Positions 9,340-21,400 of a DNA stretch of 31,595 nucleotides are shown piece by piece. Every line of letters begins with the position of its first letter. Position 1 is the stretch's first letter. Both the position numbers and the translations under genes were made by a program. The DNA comes from 2-01-FULL-45-10 sp964450115 (GTDB lineage Bacteria; Omnitrophota; Gorgyraeia; 2-01-FULL-45-10). Location of the stretch: the NCBI GenBank assembly GCA_964450115.1, contig CAYVCD010000006.1:1-31595 (forward strand). The letters are read 5' to 3'. Under the pieces are notes generated by a model. That model was given only the letters and a program-made list of their open reading frames with translations, ran no database searches and was not told the origin of the DNA.

Positions 9340-9368
9340 CATAACATCAACATTTATAGTATGTTATG
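9340..9368. promoter_or_regulatory. Inverted repeat upstream of promoter, possible operator
   Basis: CATAACAT (9340-9347) and ATGTTATG (9361-9368) are a perfect 8-bp inverted repeat with a 13-bp spacer, 37-65 bp upstream of the -35 element. The position suits an activator or repressor site. The half-sites are A/T-rich, so a chance match or a weak transcript hairpin is possible. The rest of the 234-bp space 9211-9444 shows only A/T-rich sequence, the promoter and the leader; no clear terminator was seen. Confidence 0.35.
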
Positions 9369-9444
9369 GTAATAGTACAGGCACTTGATTAGGCGAGACA
9401 AAAAGCAGGCCTTGACACGTGCTAAAATACGTAAAAAGTTGTTG

Positions 9445-12400
9445 TTATAAGCTCTCGACTACCTTCTTCGCTGCGTTGTATCGGTCCCTCAATTCCGCCA
9501 CGCTTGCCGCTCTCGTTGGAGGCAGCAATCTTATTATGAAGTTCTTGGCGAACTTTATCGGATCTTCGAAATAAGCCGCGACTGAGAGTGCATTTACGAG
9601 ATTTGCTACGTCGCGCACTCCTATTTCATTCAAAAGATCCCTTATGGAGTCTCTAAGTTCACGATCCTCGGGCTTATCAAGGGGCCTGTTAACACGGACC
9701 AGCACCGACATAAGATCGAAGAACCCTTTTAGAGGAACAAACTGGTCTCTGTCGAACCTCTCCATCGGAAGCAGCTTCGTCTTGCCCTGCATGTTGTTTG
9801 CTTCCAATTCCGCGGTCATCTTGTCAAGCGCTTGCTTGTCTACGAGGCCCACTATAGTGTTGGTCTTGTCCCAGTCGGGATTCTTCGCAAGCAGCTTGAC
9901 CGCTTCTTCATATGTATCGACTACGTCGGCCGTATAGCCCTCCAACTGGTTATAGTAGTCGGCGCATATGCTGGCAAGGTTTATAACGGTAGTAGTGGCA
10001 AGCTGCTCTTCCGGTATCGCGCTCTTTACGAATATGAGATGCGTTTTGGCCAACGCGCCGGATTCTTCTTTAAATATGGTCTCCGCCGTCTTCCTGGCGC
10101 GTTCGCCGGTATTGGACGACTGCATAATAGCCTCGATAGTATGGTCGAATCTCTCGCGCTTATCGTCGGATGTCGGTGCGCTTTCGAAAGACTGTAAAGG
10201 TTCCGCAGCCGGCGGCATCTCTTTTGTTGTCTCCATCGCGCTATCATCCTGAGGCACTCCGATAGCTTGCGCTATCTTTTGCATGAATTCGCGCTCGCTT
10301 ACAGGCTCAAGCGATGACTCGAATAACTTTTCCAGGCCTTTGGCTTTGGGATTCCTGAGAAACACCGCCAAATCTTCCAAAACTTTCAAATTTTCATTAC
10401 CGGCCTGTGGATACATCGGCTTTTTGTCCGACAGGCTCAATTCTTTTATCTCATTGACCGGTTTCATGAATCTCACCGGCGCAGGGTTGCTTACTTTAGT
10501 CGGCTTGGCGTCATAATTTGGGTTATGGATGAATTTAACTACTCCCTCAGGAGTTCTGACAACCCAGTAGGTGTAACCGTTCTTCTTTTCTATCTCTTTG
10601 AAGTCCGCCTTGACCGGACTTTCAGGCGTCTTCTCTTCAGCGGCCTTATATCTTTCCATACCCTCTACTCTGACCTTCTTGCCTCCGACCTCGTCGGATA
10701 TCCAGTTGGCCATGACGAGAGGCTCGTTGCCTATATTTATCGTCCTGTGCGAATAGCCGGGTATCAGGAGCACCTTGTCGCCGGGCTTCGCTATCGTAGC
10801 GACGAATTCAAACTGCCCGGTCTTCGGGTTCACACCCTGCTGGACATACAAGGCAACGCTGTTCCATACCTCATAAAATTCCGGATGGTTGTAGGTGTTT
10901 GTCCTCGTATCAAGCGTGTGTATATGCCCTTTAGTCATTATGAATTCCGCGTCATTACCTTCATGGACCACCCCGGGCATCAGAACCGTTATGTTGAATC
11001 TCAGTTTCAATTTATCAACGCCCGTCGCATCCTTTTTAAGCGCGACGTTCCTGTAGCCGTAATATACTTCGCGGTCGCGGTTATATTTGTCTATTGCCGA
11101 CGGGTTCGCAATGCTCGTTCCGGCGTCTTTGACCGGCCTCGACCACCTGCGCTCGCAAACTATATCATCGCCCAGTTTCAGCTCGCCATTTACAGGGTTC
11201 ATCGTTATCGGTAGCCCCGAGACCCCTTCGAGATCCACGGTCTTGACCGACAATAATTCCACCAGCTTATCCGGATTCGTCCTGTATTCCGCGGGCAAGT
11301 GTATGCGCATCACGCGGCGCTCTATAGATATCCATTGCGGCTCGGGGCCCAGCTCTTTATTCATGCCCTTCTGCAATGAGCCGAGTTCTCCTACGACCAT
11401 TGCGCGCAGCAGCTGATCTGTAGTATACGGTTTTTCAGGTATCGGCAGGCGCGCTTCAGGCGGAGTGTCAAATGTGATCAAAAGCGTCACGCCGTCTTTA
11501 CAGGTGATGCCCACGTTATTGGAATGATGGAACCCCGGTCCGAAATCGAAAAGTGTCGTCGGGCGGTTCACTAGATTCTCTTTTAGGTTCGCCCTTAACT
11601 TTGAGAAGGCCTCGCGTAGCGAACTATCCTCGTTAGTATAGGGGAATAATCCTATATAGCCCTTTCCTTCCGACGTGCTCATGAAAGCGCCTATAAGGTC
11701 TTTAGCGGTAGCCGTCGCTACCGTCTTCCCGGTCCTTGCCAGCTCAAGCTCTGTCTGAATATCTTTAGCTGTCCGTCCGGCAAAGTAGAATTTGATCCCT
11801 TCCCTTGTCACTACCTCATTATTTTCTAAAGTCTGGTCCTTCTTTTCGGCAGCCAACAGGACTTTTTCCGCTTCCGCTGCGTTCGGAGTGGCCTTCAGCT
11901 CTTTCTCTAGATCACTTGATAGCTTCTTGCTGTTCTCCACCGACTCCTGTATGAACGGATTGACCCCAAGCGCATAGCCCCACGCCGTCACGGCCAGTTC
12001 CAGGTTCAATATCAGCTGTCCGAAGTTCTGGAATGTCACTTCAACCAAAGGCCTGCCATTAAGTTCGGAGACCTTTACGCCCTTCTCTTTTCCTATGGCG
12101 ATTCTTATGAATATGACATTCTTTCCATAATATTTCCCATCTTTAAGGAGAGGCTCGCCGTATACCCAGAGCGGCGCCGCTTCTTTCTTGGTAAGGGATT
12201 CATTAAAGAGTTGTTCAGCCCATGGCCCCGTCATACTCGTGGACTCTTCGGGTATCTGGACGACATGGTCATAGCCCTTTGCGTTAAGGGCGCTCAATAT
12301 ATTACCGAGCTTAAAACCTACGACGTTCTCGGGATTATTACTATCCACCGCTGCAGCGATCTCTTTCGATTCGGCCGCAGCCTGCCCGAGCATTTGAGTA

Positions 12401-15400
12401 ATATCCACCTTTGCGGACGCGAGCGGCACCAGGCCGAAAAGCGACATGGCGGAGAACCTTCCTCCGATATCTCTTCCATCCTTGTTGTCCCGCTTCAGAT
12501 TATTTATAAAGACCTGCCTGAAATCACCGGGCCTATCGGCTATCTTGGTACCTTCGTCGGTTATGCCGGCGAAATGGTCCTCTACCTCGTCATTTAACTT
12601 TCCGGCTGCCTTCATCCCCAAGAGCATGCCCCTGAATATCGCTTCCTGCGTGGCGCTCTCCGTAGTAGTACCCGATTTGCTTGCCACTATAAAGAGGGTG
12701 TTGGCAAGCCCTCCGTTCTTCTCGAGCTGCGCCAGTAGGGCTCTTATCTCGGCGCCTTCGGGCGAATAGGTCACAAAAAGGTTCTTTGTCCCGAATACCT
12801 GCGAAAGCGTCCTGGCGGATCTGCCGGAACCGCCCGTCCCGAGAACCACGACATTATCATAAGGAAGCTCTGCGACGAACTTCTGTATATCCTGCACATC
12901 GGCCGTAAATCTCTCGGCGGCATGCAGCCATCCCATCCAGTTCACTACCTGATTCTTGCCGGCATTGTGCGGAAAGTCTTTCCATATAGAAGGTTCCTGG
13001 CGCCATATAGCGCGGGCAGTCTTCTCTTCGACAAGACCGACCGGTTTATTCATTTCAGCCTCAAGCCTGATTATTTCGGCATCGAGATCTGAAAGATTTG
13101 CTCCTTTAGACTCTTCTTCACGCAATCTTTCGGCGACTTCTTTCATTATCTTTACCAGGCTCTTCAAGTCGTAGCCTTCAAATATAGTCGTAAGTTCTTC
13201 CCCTGTATTAGACGAGCGCACAAGGGCTGACTCTCCGGTCTTTAATTGAATCTTAAATCCGGAGACGGTGACATAGCCCGCGTCCTTAGGTTGTTTGAGG
13301 TAATCGCCTTCCTGCATAGCTTCGGTATATGGTTTCAATTCCTGCCCATATTTTTCTTTCATCCAATTCCCGACCGCTTCAGCAACCGCTCTCTTTACAG
13401 GGTTAGGTATCGGTATGTGCACTTCTTCGCTGCTGAAGGCTTTCGGGAAATTGCTGAATAGATCGGTTAGGTGTTCGGTAGGCCTGCCCTGCGGCACTTC
13501 CGCGGTCGTCATCGTTTCCCTTATATTAAGCAGAGTAAAGAACCCGGCGACGGCGCAATCACAAACTCTCTCCTCATAACTTTTTGAGATATGAAAAAAG
13601 TTGTGGCCGGAGGCCTCAGCCGTAAAATATGTCTTTTTGAAATGTATAAATTTGCCCTTGAACTCTTTGTCATTCTTAAGTGACTCGTTCTTATCTACAA
13701 AATCATTAAGCTCTTCCATCCTCTTCTGCATAAAGCCTAATTGAGGCGGATAACCCGTGGTAATGAACCATCCCTCGACGATATTCTTGTCGCTTTTTCC
13801 TGCTTTTTTCTGTAATTCCGCATTTATCTGGTTCAGCAGGCCCAGCAGTTTACTATTAGCTCTCACATCACATACGATCTGGATCGGACCGAAACCCGCT
13901 TTCGCGAGCCTTACCATAACTTCCTGGTTCCCACTGTGCCTAAGGAAGCGCTGATAATAAGGAAGCGTCATTTCAAATGCCGGGACACCTGCACCGTCTT
14001 CCAGGATAGCCGTTATCCTGTCGGCGTCACCATCAAATACGCTGCCGATAGCTTTGGGCATCTTACCAATAAGATTTGCATGATTGATCAAGTTTACCAG
14101 CTCCTGAGTTTCCTTAAGAGCTTCGGCCTTTGAGGGATCCCATATCTTTTTGCCGTTACCCATTGTTCCATCCGGGGCCATATTAAGCATGACCGCTATT
14201 CTGCGCTTTCCTTCTTTTCCTTCAGCCCACAACCTTGATATCTCTACTAATAGACTGTCTTTTGTTACTTCCTGCATATCTATTATAGAGAATCCTTTCG
14301 CCAGAAGAAGGTCTTTTACCATAGGGCCTCCCGCTCCCCCGCGCGGATCTATTACTACGATCTCATCTTTGGTTATATCGGGCAGAGTATTGCTCATTAT
14401 CTTTACAACTGTATCGCGTAAGCCCGGCCTCTCTGTAACGGTCCCGTTTTTTGCGCCTTGACGCACACCCTGTCTTAAATGTGCGCTCTTATCCTTCCAA
14501 TACAAGCCTTCCAGCTTCTCGGCGTAAAGCGGCTCAAGGACCATAATGCCTTTAGCATCTTTCTTACCCAAGAAAGCTTTTATCTTGAAACCGTTTTTCT
14601 GCGGGACTCCGTGGCTGCCGGAGACCTGGACCATAAATTTATAGTTACCTTCATTTTCGGTTGAAAGAAGATTATGCGCGCCGGTCGTTAAATAGTCGGG
14701 ACAATAATCTACATCCACACCGGCTGACGCCGCGCCGAGCGCCATTACATAACGAAGTATCGGGGTATGGAGCCTTATATCGCCCGTAATAAGCGCTTTG
14801 TCTTTTGGCTCGGCCTCGGCATAGTTACTGGCCAATAACTTCCCTACCGCATAAAGATTGGCAGGAGTGAGGTTTTCAACTCCGCCCTCTATGGGACGCG
14901 CGTTGCCGCGTACATCGTAACCTTTGCCAAATCCAAATATATCTTCCGGCAGATTATCGAGGGTCTTTTGCAGTCTCTCTTCAAAATATACGATAAGTTT
15001 TTCTTTCGGCATAGCGACTATTTCATTATATGCGGCCTCATTGCCGTCCATTGCCTTCTCAAATGTCTCTTTTAATTTAACGATTTCATCGGCCATTTTT
15101 ATCTTCTCTATAGCGCCCCTGACTCTCTTTGTCGGCGCCTTCTCCTCTATTTGTTCTTCAGAGATACCATTATTTTCTATGTGACATATCTGGTGTTCGA
15201 CAAGCTCGAGCACCAATTCTACACCATTTTCATAAGACAATAAGCACAAAAAGTATTCTTCATCAATACGAACATCTCTTCCCTGGCCATACGGCTTACT
15301 TACGGCGTCAACTGTCGGCTCGACGCCATCCGCGATAAGTCCATCCTCTATTATCAGGTTACAGCCTATCTTATTAACGCCTTTAACAAGAAGATCGTAG

Positions 15401-18400
15401 CCATTCGGCGCTTGCCCGTCAAGGCCCATCCACGTCTTCATTGCACCGGATTTATCGGGCAGTAGTGACCTTATATTACTTTGTAAAGACACCGGTGTGT
15501 TATAAATACTATTGTCAGGATACGATAAACTCGGGGACACTTTCTGTCCCAGTTGCTCTGCAACATGAGCAGGGTCTATTAAAACATTTTCATCCGGATA
15601 CTCGGACGGTTTCTTATCGACCAAAACCGGCAATAGATAGCTTTGAGGCGGTTCCCCTAAACGCGTCTGCAGTCTCCAGTCGGCGGTCTTGTTTGTCCCC
15701 GCGATGATGGCGTAGACATTTGCTTTGCTTATGAATAGATGATCGGCATTAAGATTATGGCTTATGAATTCCAACCTTACTTTCTCACGTAAATCGCTTC
15801 TTTCGTTAACAGAAAGCGAATTGTAATAACCAAGCCAATCCGAACTTTTTACATAATGCAGTGCGTTTCGTCCGTCCGGTGTATTTATATTAAAGAGCGC
15901 TAGAAGCTCCTGCATTAAGAACGGGGCTTCGGTCAATAGCTTCCAATCGAGTTTCATATTTTCATACTCGATCATATCTTTAAGTCTTAACTCCGGGACG
16001 ATCTTCTTTTGCGCCGCATCATATCTACCTTCTTTATTCTCCAGGACATTCCCTAGTTTCACCAAAAGACCTTTAGATATGCCTTTATCGCTTTGCGCGC
16101 CAGTTTTAGGCCTTAATAGCAAGAACCCTCCGGTCTCCAGCGCGGCCCTTGAGCCTGTGGTGCCGCCCTTTTCGGCAAAAGAACCATCGATCATCCATAT
16201 AAATCCTCCTGCAAGCGGGGTAGGTTCTCCTGTTTTCTTATTCCTACCGATATGACCGAGTATTATCGTTTCAACACCAAACTTTCTTGCTATCGTCTCG
16301 GCTATCTTGCGGTTGGCCTCTTCATCTTTCAAATAAAGCGCTCCGTCTACTGTTTTAAAATCGTTGTTCGGGTCCAGGCCATATTCCTTAAATAAGCTCT
16401 CTTTTATCGCCTCTATCGTGTATATACCGTCTTTATTCAATTGCGCCTTAGCCTTTTCTTTATCATCGGTCTTACCTTCGACATCGGTATTATAATTTCT
16501 TGTCAGAAAAGCATAAGCGATGTTGTCCGGCTCTGTTACAGATTCCGTATAAGTACGAATGCGCATCTGTTCCCTGGCAAAAAGCGGTGAATATCCACTA
16601 TCAGATATCAGCAGCAGCCACTCTTTAGGATCTGTAACCCTGCCATCCATAGTAAAATCCCAAAACTCGGCGCCGGTTATCTTTCCGCTCGTAAGGGCTT
16701 TATATTGCTCCTCAAAACGGGCTAAATTCTTATTCAATTCATCAAAGTACTTCTTTAGATCTTCCAGGTCCAGCGGCTTACCCGTTAGATCCACCGGCCT
16801 TCCCAGCCCGTCCATGGGTATATTGGCGTGAAGAAGAAGCGCTTTTGGATAACTGTCCGGCTTATAGAAGCTTACATCTTTCAGCCCGTTGCCGCTCGGA
16901 ACGTCGGGCAAGGGCTGGATGATCTGGTATACCCTGCCTTTAAGAAGGTGCGAGGCAAGATTTTTCGGAGATCTTTGATCGTCACCCTTGATCTTTATGA
17001 ATCCATCCTTTAATTGACTGAAGATCGCCTCTTCAACAGGACTGAGCTGATCGCTTACGAGAAGATCCTTCAAGTGCTCATTTTTCTGTAACTTTCCAAA
17101 TTCATCCTTCACGGCTTTGAGCGAAGCAGGCACATTCTTTAATCTCTTGACTTCCCGTACCGCCAACTTGATCCATATGTTGAACAAGACCATCTCTTCG
17201 GCGCTCTTCGGCCCTACATATTTTTTCCCTACGTCTTCTATTGGCTTTTTTACATTATTTATTTTATTATCGTAAAGCTGCCTGTTTGTCATCCCGGTAT
17301 TTTTATCGATCACCGTATTCAAGAACTTCTGCAGTTCCTGAGTATTAATTTTCAGATCTTGCAATATCGCGGTCGTCATAGTATTTCGATATAAAGAACG
17401 CAGCCACATCGCAAGCAAATAATCATGCCCTAAGCAGGCACCAATGGCCCACATCTCATGGTCACCAAGCGTAAAATAGTCCACCATCTTCATGAGATTC
17501 CATAGCTCATCGCCCCTGTCAACCATATCGCCGTTATTGAATATAACTCTTCCCGGCAGGGCCTTTTTAACGCTGTATAAGGCTTCGATCGTAGCGTGCG
17601 GATCTGACAACACAACTATCTCGGGCACCCTTGATAAAGCATGATCGCGTGTGACAGCCTTAAAGATAGCGTCAAATTTTTCAATATCATATGTGGCTTC
17701 CACGCCATCCGGAGTTGTTTTAGTGGTCATAAGGTCTCCGGTTATAGCGGTGATGGCGTATTTATTACTCTTTAGATACTCTATTAATCCATCCTTACCT
17801 TTAATAGCGCCGTGCCGTACCTTGTCGGATCTTTCAAATTTCTCGGATCCATTCTGCGAACCCTTCTTGGTCATACGATACCTTGCTTCGTAGGAGTTCG
17901 CGTCGGCATCGTTGACTATGCAATAGCTGAAAAGATCGTCAAGCCTGTATGACTGTCCGCCATCTTCAAGATGAGCCTCCATCTGCTTAACAATCTGGAC
18001 AAAAGTATTCCCTGCTTCATTTTTCATCGATATATCTTCATTGGAATAGATAGGATTAAAGACGAATGTCGTTATGGCTCCTCTTTCCTTCGCATCCACT
18101 ATGGCTTTTACCATACCCTTAGGCAGCAGATTGCATATTAAGCTTGTATAGAAACTGCCTGGCCCCAGGACCAGCTTATCCCCGGCTTTAAGAGCATTTA
18201 ACTGTGCTATAACTTCTTCGTTCGCATTCGGTCTTTCTTTGCTGCTGATATCCACCCACTCTATAGGTTTCGTATTCTGAGTGATGCCTTTTTGAGATTC
18301 AATTATTTGATCTTCGCCTTTAATTTTGGCGATCAGGTATCCGAGATCCTTGTCTACGGTGCTTAAATAGGTCAAGTTTTCGGAAAGCCCTAATAGATCG

Positions 18401-21400
18401 CTGAATTCCTTGTTCGCGGAGTCTACAGCTTCCGAAAAATTATCTCTTCTGGCGTCGTAATTTTTCAGGAAACATGCCAGATAGATCAGGTGACGCACGG
18501 AGTGACCGTTGATATTAAAACCTTCAAAATATCTGCCCGGTTTTTGGGCTTCATCGAAAATACGCGCCAGGTTATATAATTGCCCCGAAAAAACGCCAAA
18601 CCTTTTTCTCATATCAGGATTTTTCGGCGCTCCCTTTTCGTACATATTCTGTATCTTCCTGGCAAGCTGCTCCACCAGGGTCTTGGATCCAACGACCTTC
18701 GTCTCCATGACCTCCTGAATAGAAGGAGAGTCCGTGACTTTCTTCACCAATTTTTTGGTCAAATCGCCGATAGCGATAAAGATCTTTCCGTTTTTTGTCA
18801 CGATGTAATCTTTGATCAATCCTGTCCTGCCGCCGTCGTCAAAAGGAGTTATGATGTCAATGGTTTCCCATCCCAGTATTTTAATGACTTCCGATAAGAA
18901 ATTTGTGCCGGAGCCGCCTCCAATGACTACAACTTTGCGTTTTGTCATAGATGCCTCGGTACGCATAAGTTCTACTTGTTCGCTTGCCGTAGTTATGGGA
19001 GCTTCGCGAAGGACGATATCAACAGGATAGGCTTTTTGGACGCGCTCTTCATCCCAATCCGGATTATCCAAATGTCCTTGTATTTCATGAGCCAGGAATT
19101 GTTTCCGGGCATCATCCGATAAAGCCACGAACCATTTTATTCTTGCGGGAGAAAAATATATTCGCCTCATCTTATGATCGCAAACCCCTCCATCGCGTCC
19201 GGAATGCGCCACGAGATATGGGCAATCTTTCAAACTGGGTATTTCATAGATTTCCACGCCATTCACAACTTGAATGCGTCTTGCGGAACCTACTTCAAAA
19301 TCATGACGTATTTTGCCGTTGACTTCTTTCTTTTGCCTGTCCGTTAATTCGGAACCATCTATCGTAATACCACCCTGCTTGGATTGCTCGGCGCTATTGC
19401 CTTGTGCAACGCCGCCATTAAGGATCAGCATGGCCGAGGATTCAATGCCTTCCGATAGAAACTCTCTCTTTGGCTGGACGAGCGATATCTTATCGAGCTT
19501 AAGTACGATAGGCTTCTTCTTTAGCTGCCGATCAAGTTTTGCTACTTGGGCGGCAAGGGCCGACAACTCTGCGTCACTTAACATCGTATGATCGCCCTTA
19601 ACGTCGGGCACCATCCTGCCTATAGTAATGACTCCTGACTGACTGGGTTTGCCGTCAGAAGCTCTGTTTATCTTTATCTTATCCTTCTCCCATCCGGCCG
19701 CTATCATAGCGTCATATACCATGCCGCGTATCCCGGCCACGGAAGCATTCTCCTCTGTGTCGAGGACTATAGTTCCGTTATCTGTTATCCTGGCGCCAAT
19801 CAGCTTCGCTTCGACCGGTCTGGCCGCTGCCTGCCCGGCAGCCTTTAAAATTGAGTCTAATCTGCGCAGGGCATCGAAAGATACACCCTCCTTTAATGGC
19901 TCGAGGTTCTCCGCGTAACGGCCTCCGAGAGCCAGATGTAATGTATTCGTTCCGGGCAAGAATAGTTTATTTCTGTCAGGTACGATATTCTTCAACGCCA
20001 GTTGAATATCATAGAATCTGCCAAGGGCCTCGGCGTTACCCGTGCATGAAGATACGACAAAGCTGAATGAATCTTCGTATCCGCGAGCAGCCTGTCCAGG
20101 CGCTCTTACGGCAGGGTCTGACGGCAACTTTGAAGGCATTACGGACAAGATCTTTCCTTCGCTCAGCGCATAATCAAACTGCGACCACGGACCTTTGTAC
20201 GGACTGGGCGATTCCGTTTTCTGTATACCACCGTCCTTGTCGATCACTATTGCGATATTTTCTAAAACGAGCCTTCCGTCCCGCTTAAGCTGACTTAATT
20301 TTTCATTGAGATCTACTGCGACACCGCTTTTATTCTCTATCACTACGTTCCCGGCAAAAGTTGAATTTGGCAGGATCACCTTGCCTATTATCTTGAGTGA
20401 GTATAACCGCTTTAGGTGGGCCCCTCCGAGAGCATCTTTAACATGCTGCTCCTCCTCCCACCACTTCGTGTCTTTGCCCTTCAAGTCTGGATCGCTAAGC
20501 TCAAATTCGGGTGGGATAAGCCCCTGCTCGCTGTCTTCTAGCGTAAATTTATTTGTGTTGAATCGGCAGTAATCACTATGACCCAATAAAAGTATGTCAT
20601 ATGCTTTTTTAACGGGAGCGAACGTTTTCGTCCTCTCCGACAATGGTATATTAACCAGGTGCAGTATGCGGTCTATGCCATGCGCTGCGAGCACCTCTTT
20701 GACCCTGGGGTCGGTACTCTTTTCAAAGAAGGCGTTCAAATTGTGGACCGCCACACCTATCGCTCCATCTATAGGATAGTAGCTTTGACCGTCTTCTGCA
20801 GTCTTAGCATTCTTAGCTATGAAAAGCGGACTTATGATCTCATACAATTTTCCCTTCGTCATTATGCCCCTGTCCAGAAGCATCCTGAATATGGAATTAA
20901 GGACCGTTTCATTCAGATATATCAGATTTGTATTAAACCTCTGTTCTCCTTGCGTTCCAAGGCCTCCCCTTTGACCGGAACCTGTGAACGCCTTTTCTTG
21001 TCCTGGCTGTACTTTTTCCGCGTCCTGCGCATCGGCCAATTCCATCATGTCAGGTGTATATACGGTCCTTCCGTCCTCCTGGCTGATCCTTTCGCCGTCT
21101 TTACCGCCTTTTTTATCGATCGGCGCCGCTATGGTCGTCACCTTTACAACCGGCCACTTATTTAAAACCATCGATCCGACTATGGAAGGATCCGCATGTG
21201 CGTTTACATTGTCGCCATTAAAGAAGAATCGTATATGGATATTGCCATCGCTGGGTGAGGGCGTAACTAAAGAATTATAAAGGAACATGAAACCTAATTG
21301 ACCGTGCCCGCCCGGCTGATGCAACCCATAAAGGTTTGTAGCTATCATACGTGTGGCGGTATTTATTCCAGGCAGGTCAGCCTGGTCTATCATCGGAAGC

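Noticed and set aside
9412..9417. TTGACA on the plus strand as a promoter element
   Set aside because: No -10 hexamer at a suitable distance and no plus-strand gene downstream.
9400..9423. Possible rho-independent terminator after the metabolic giant
   Set aside because: On the minus strand AGCA and TGCT give only a 4-bp stem before five T residues; too weak to call.
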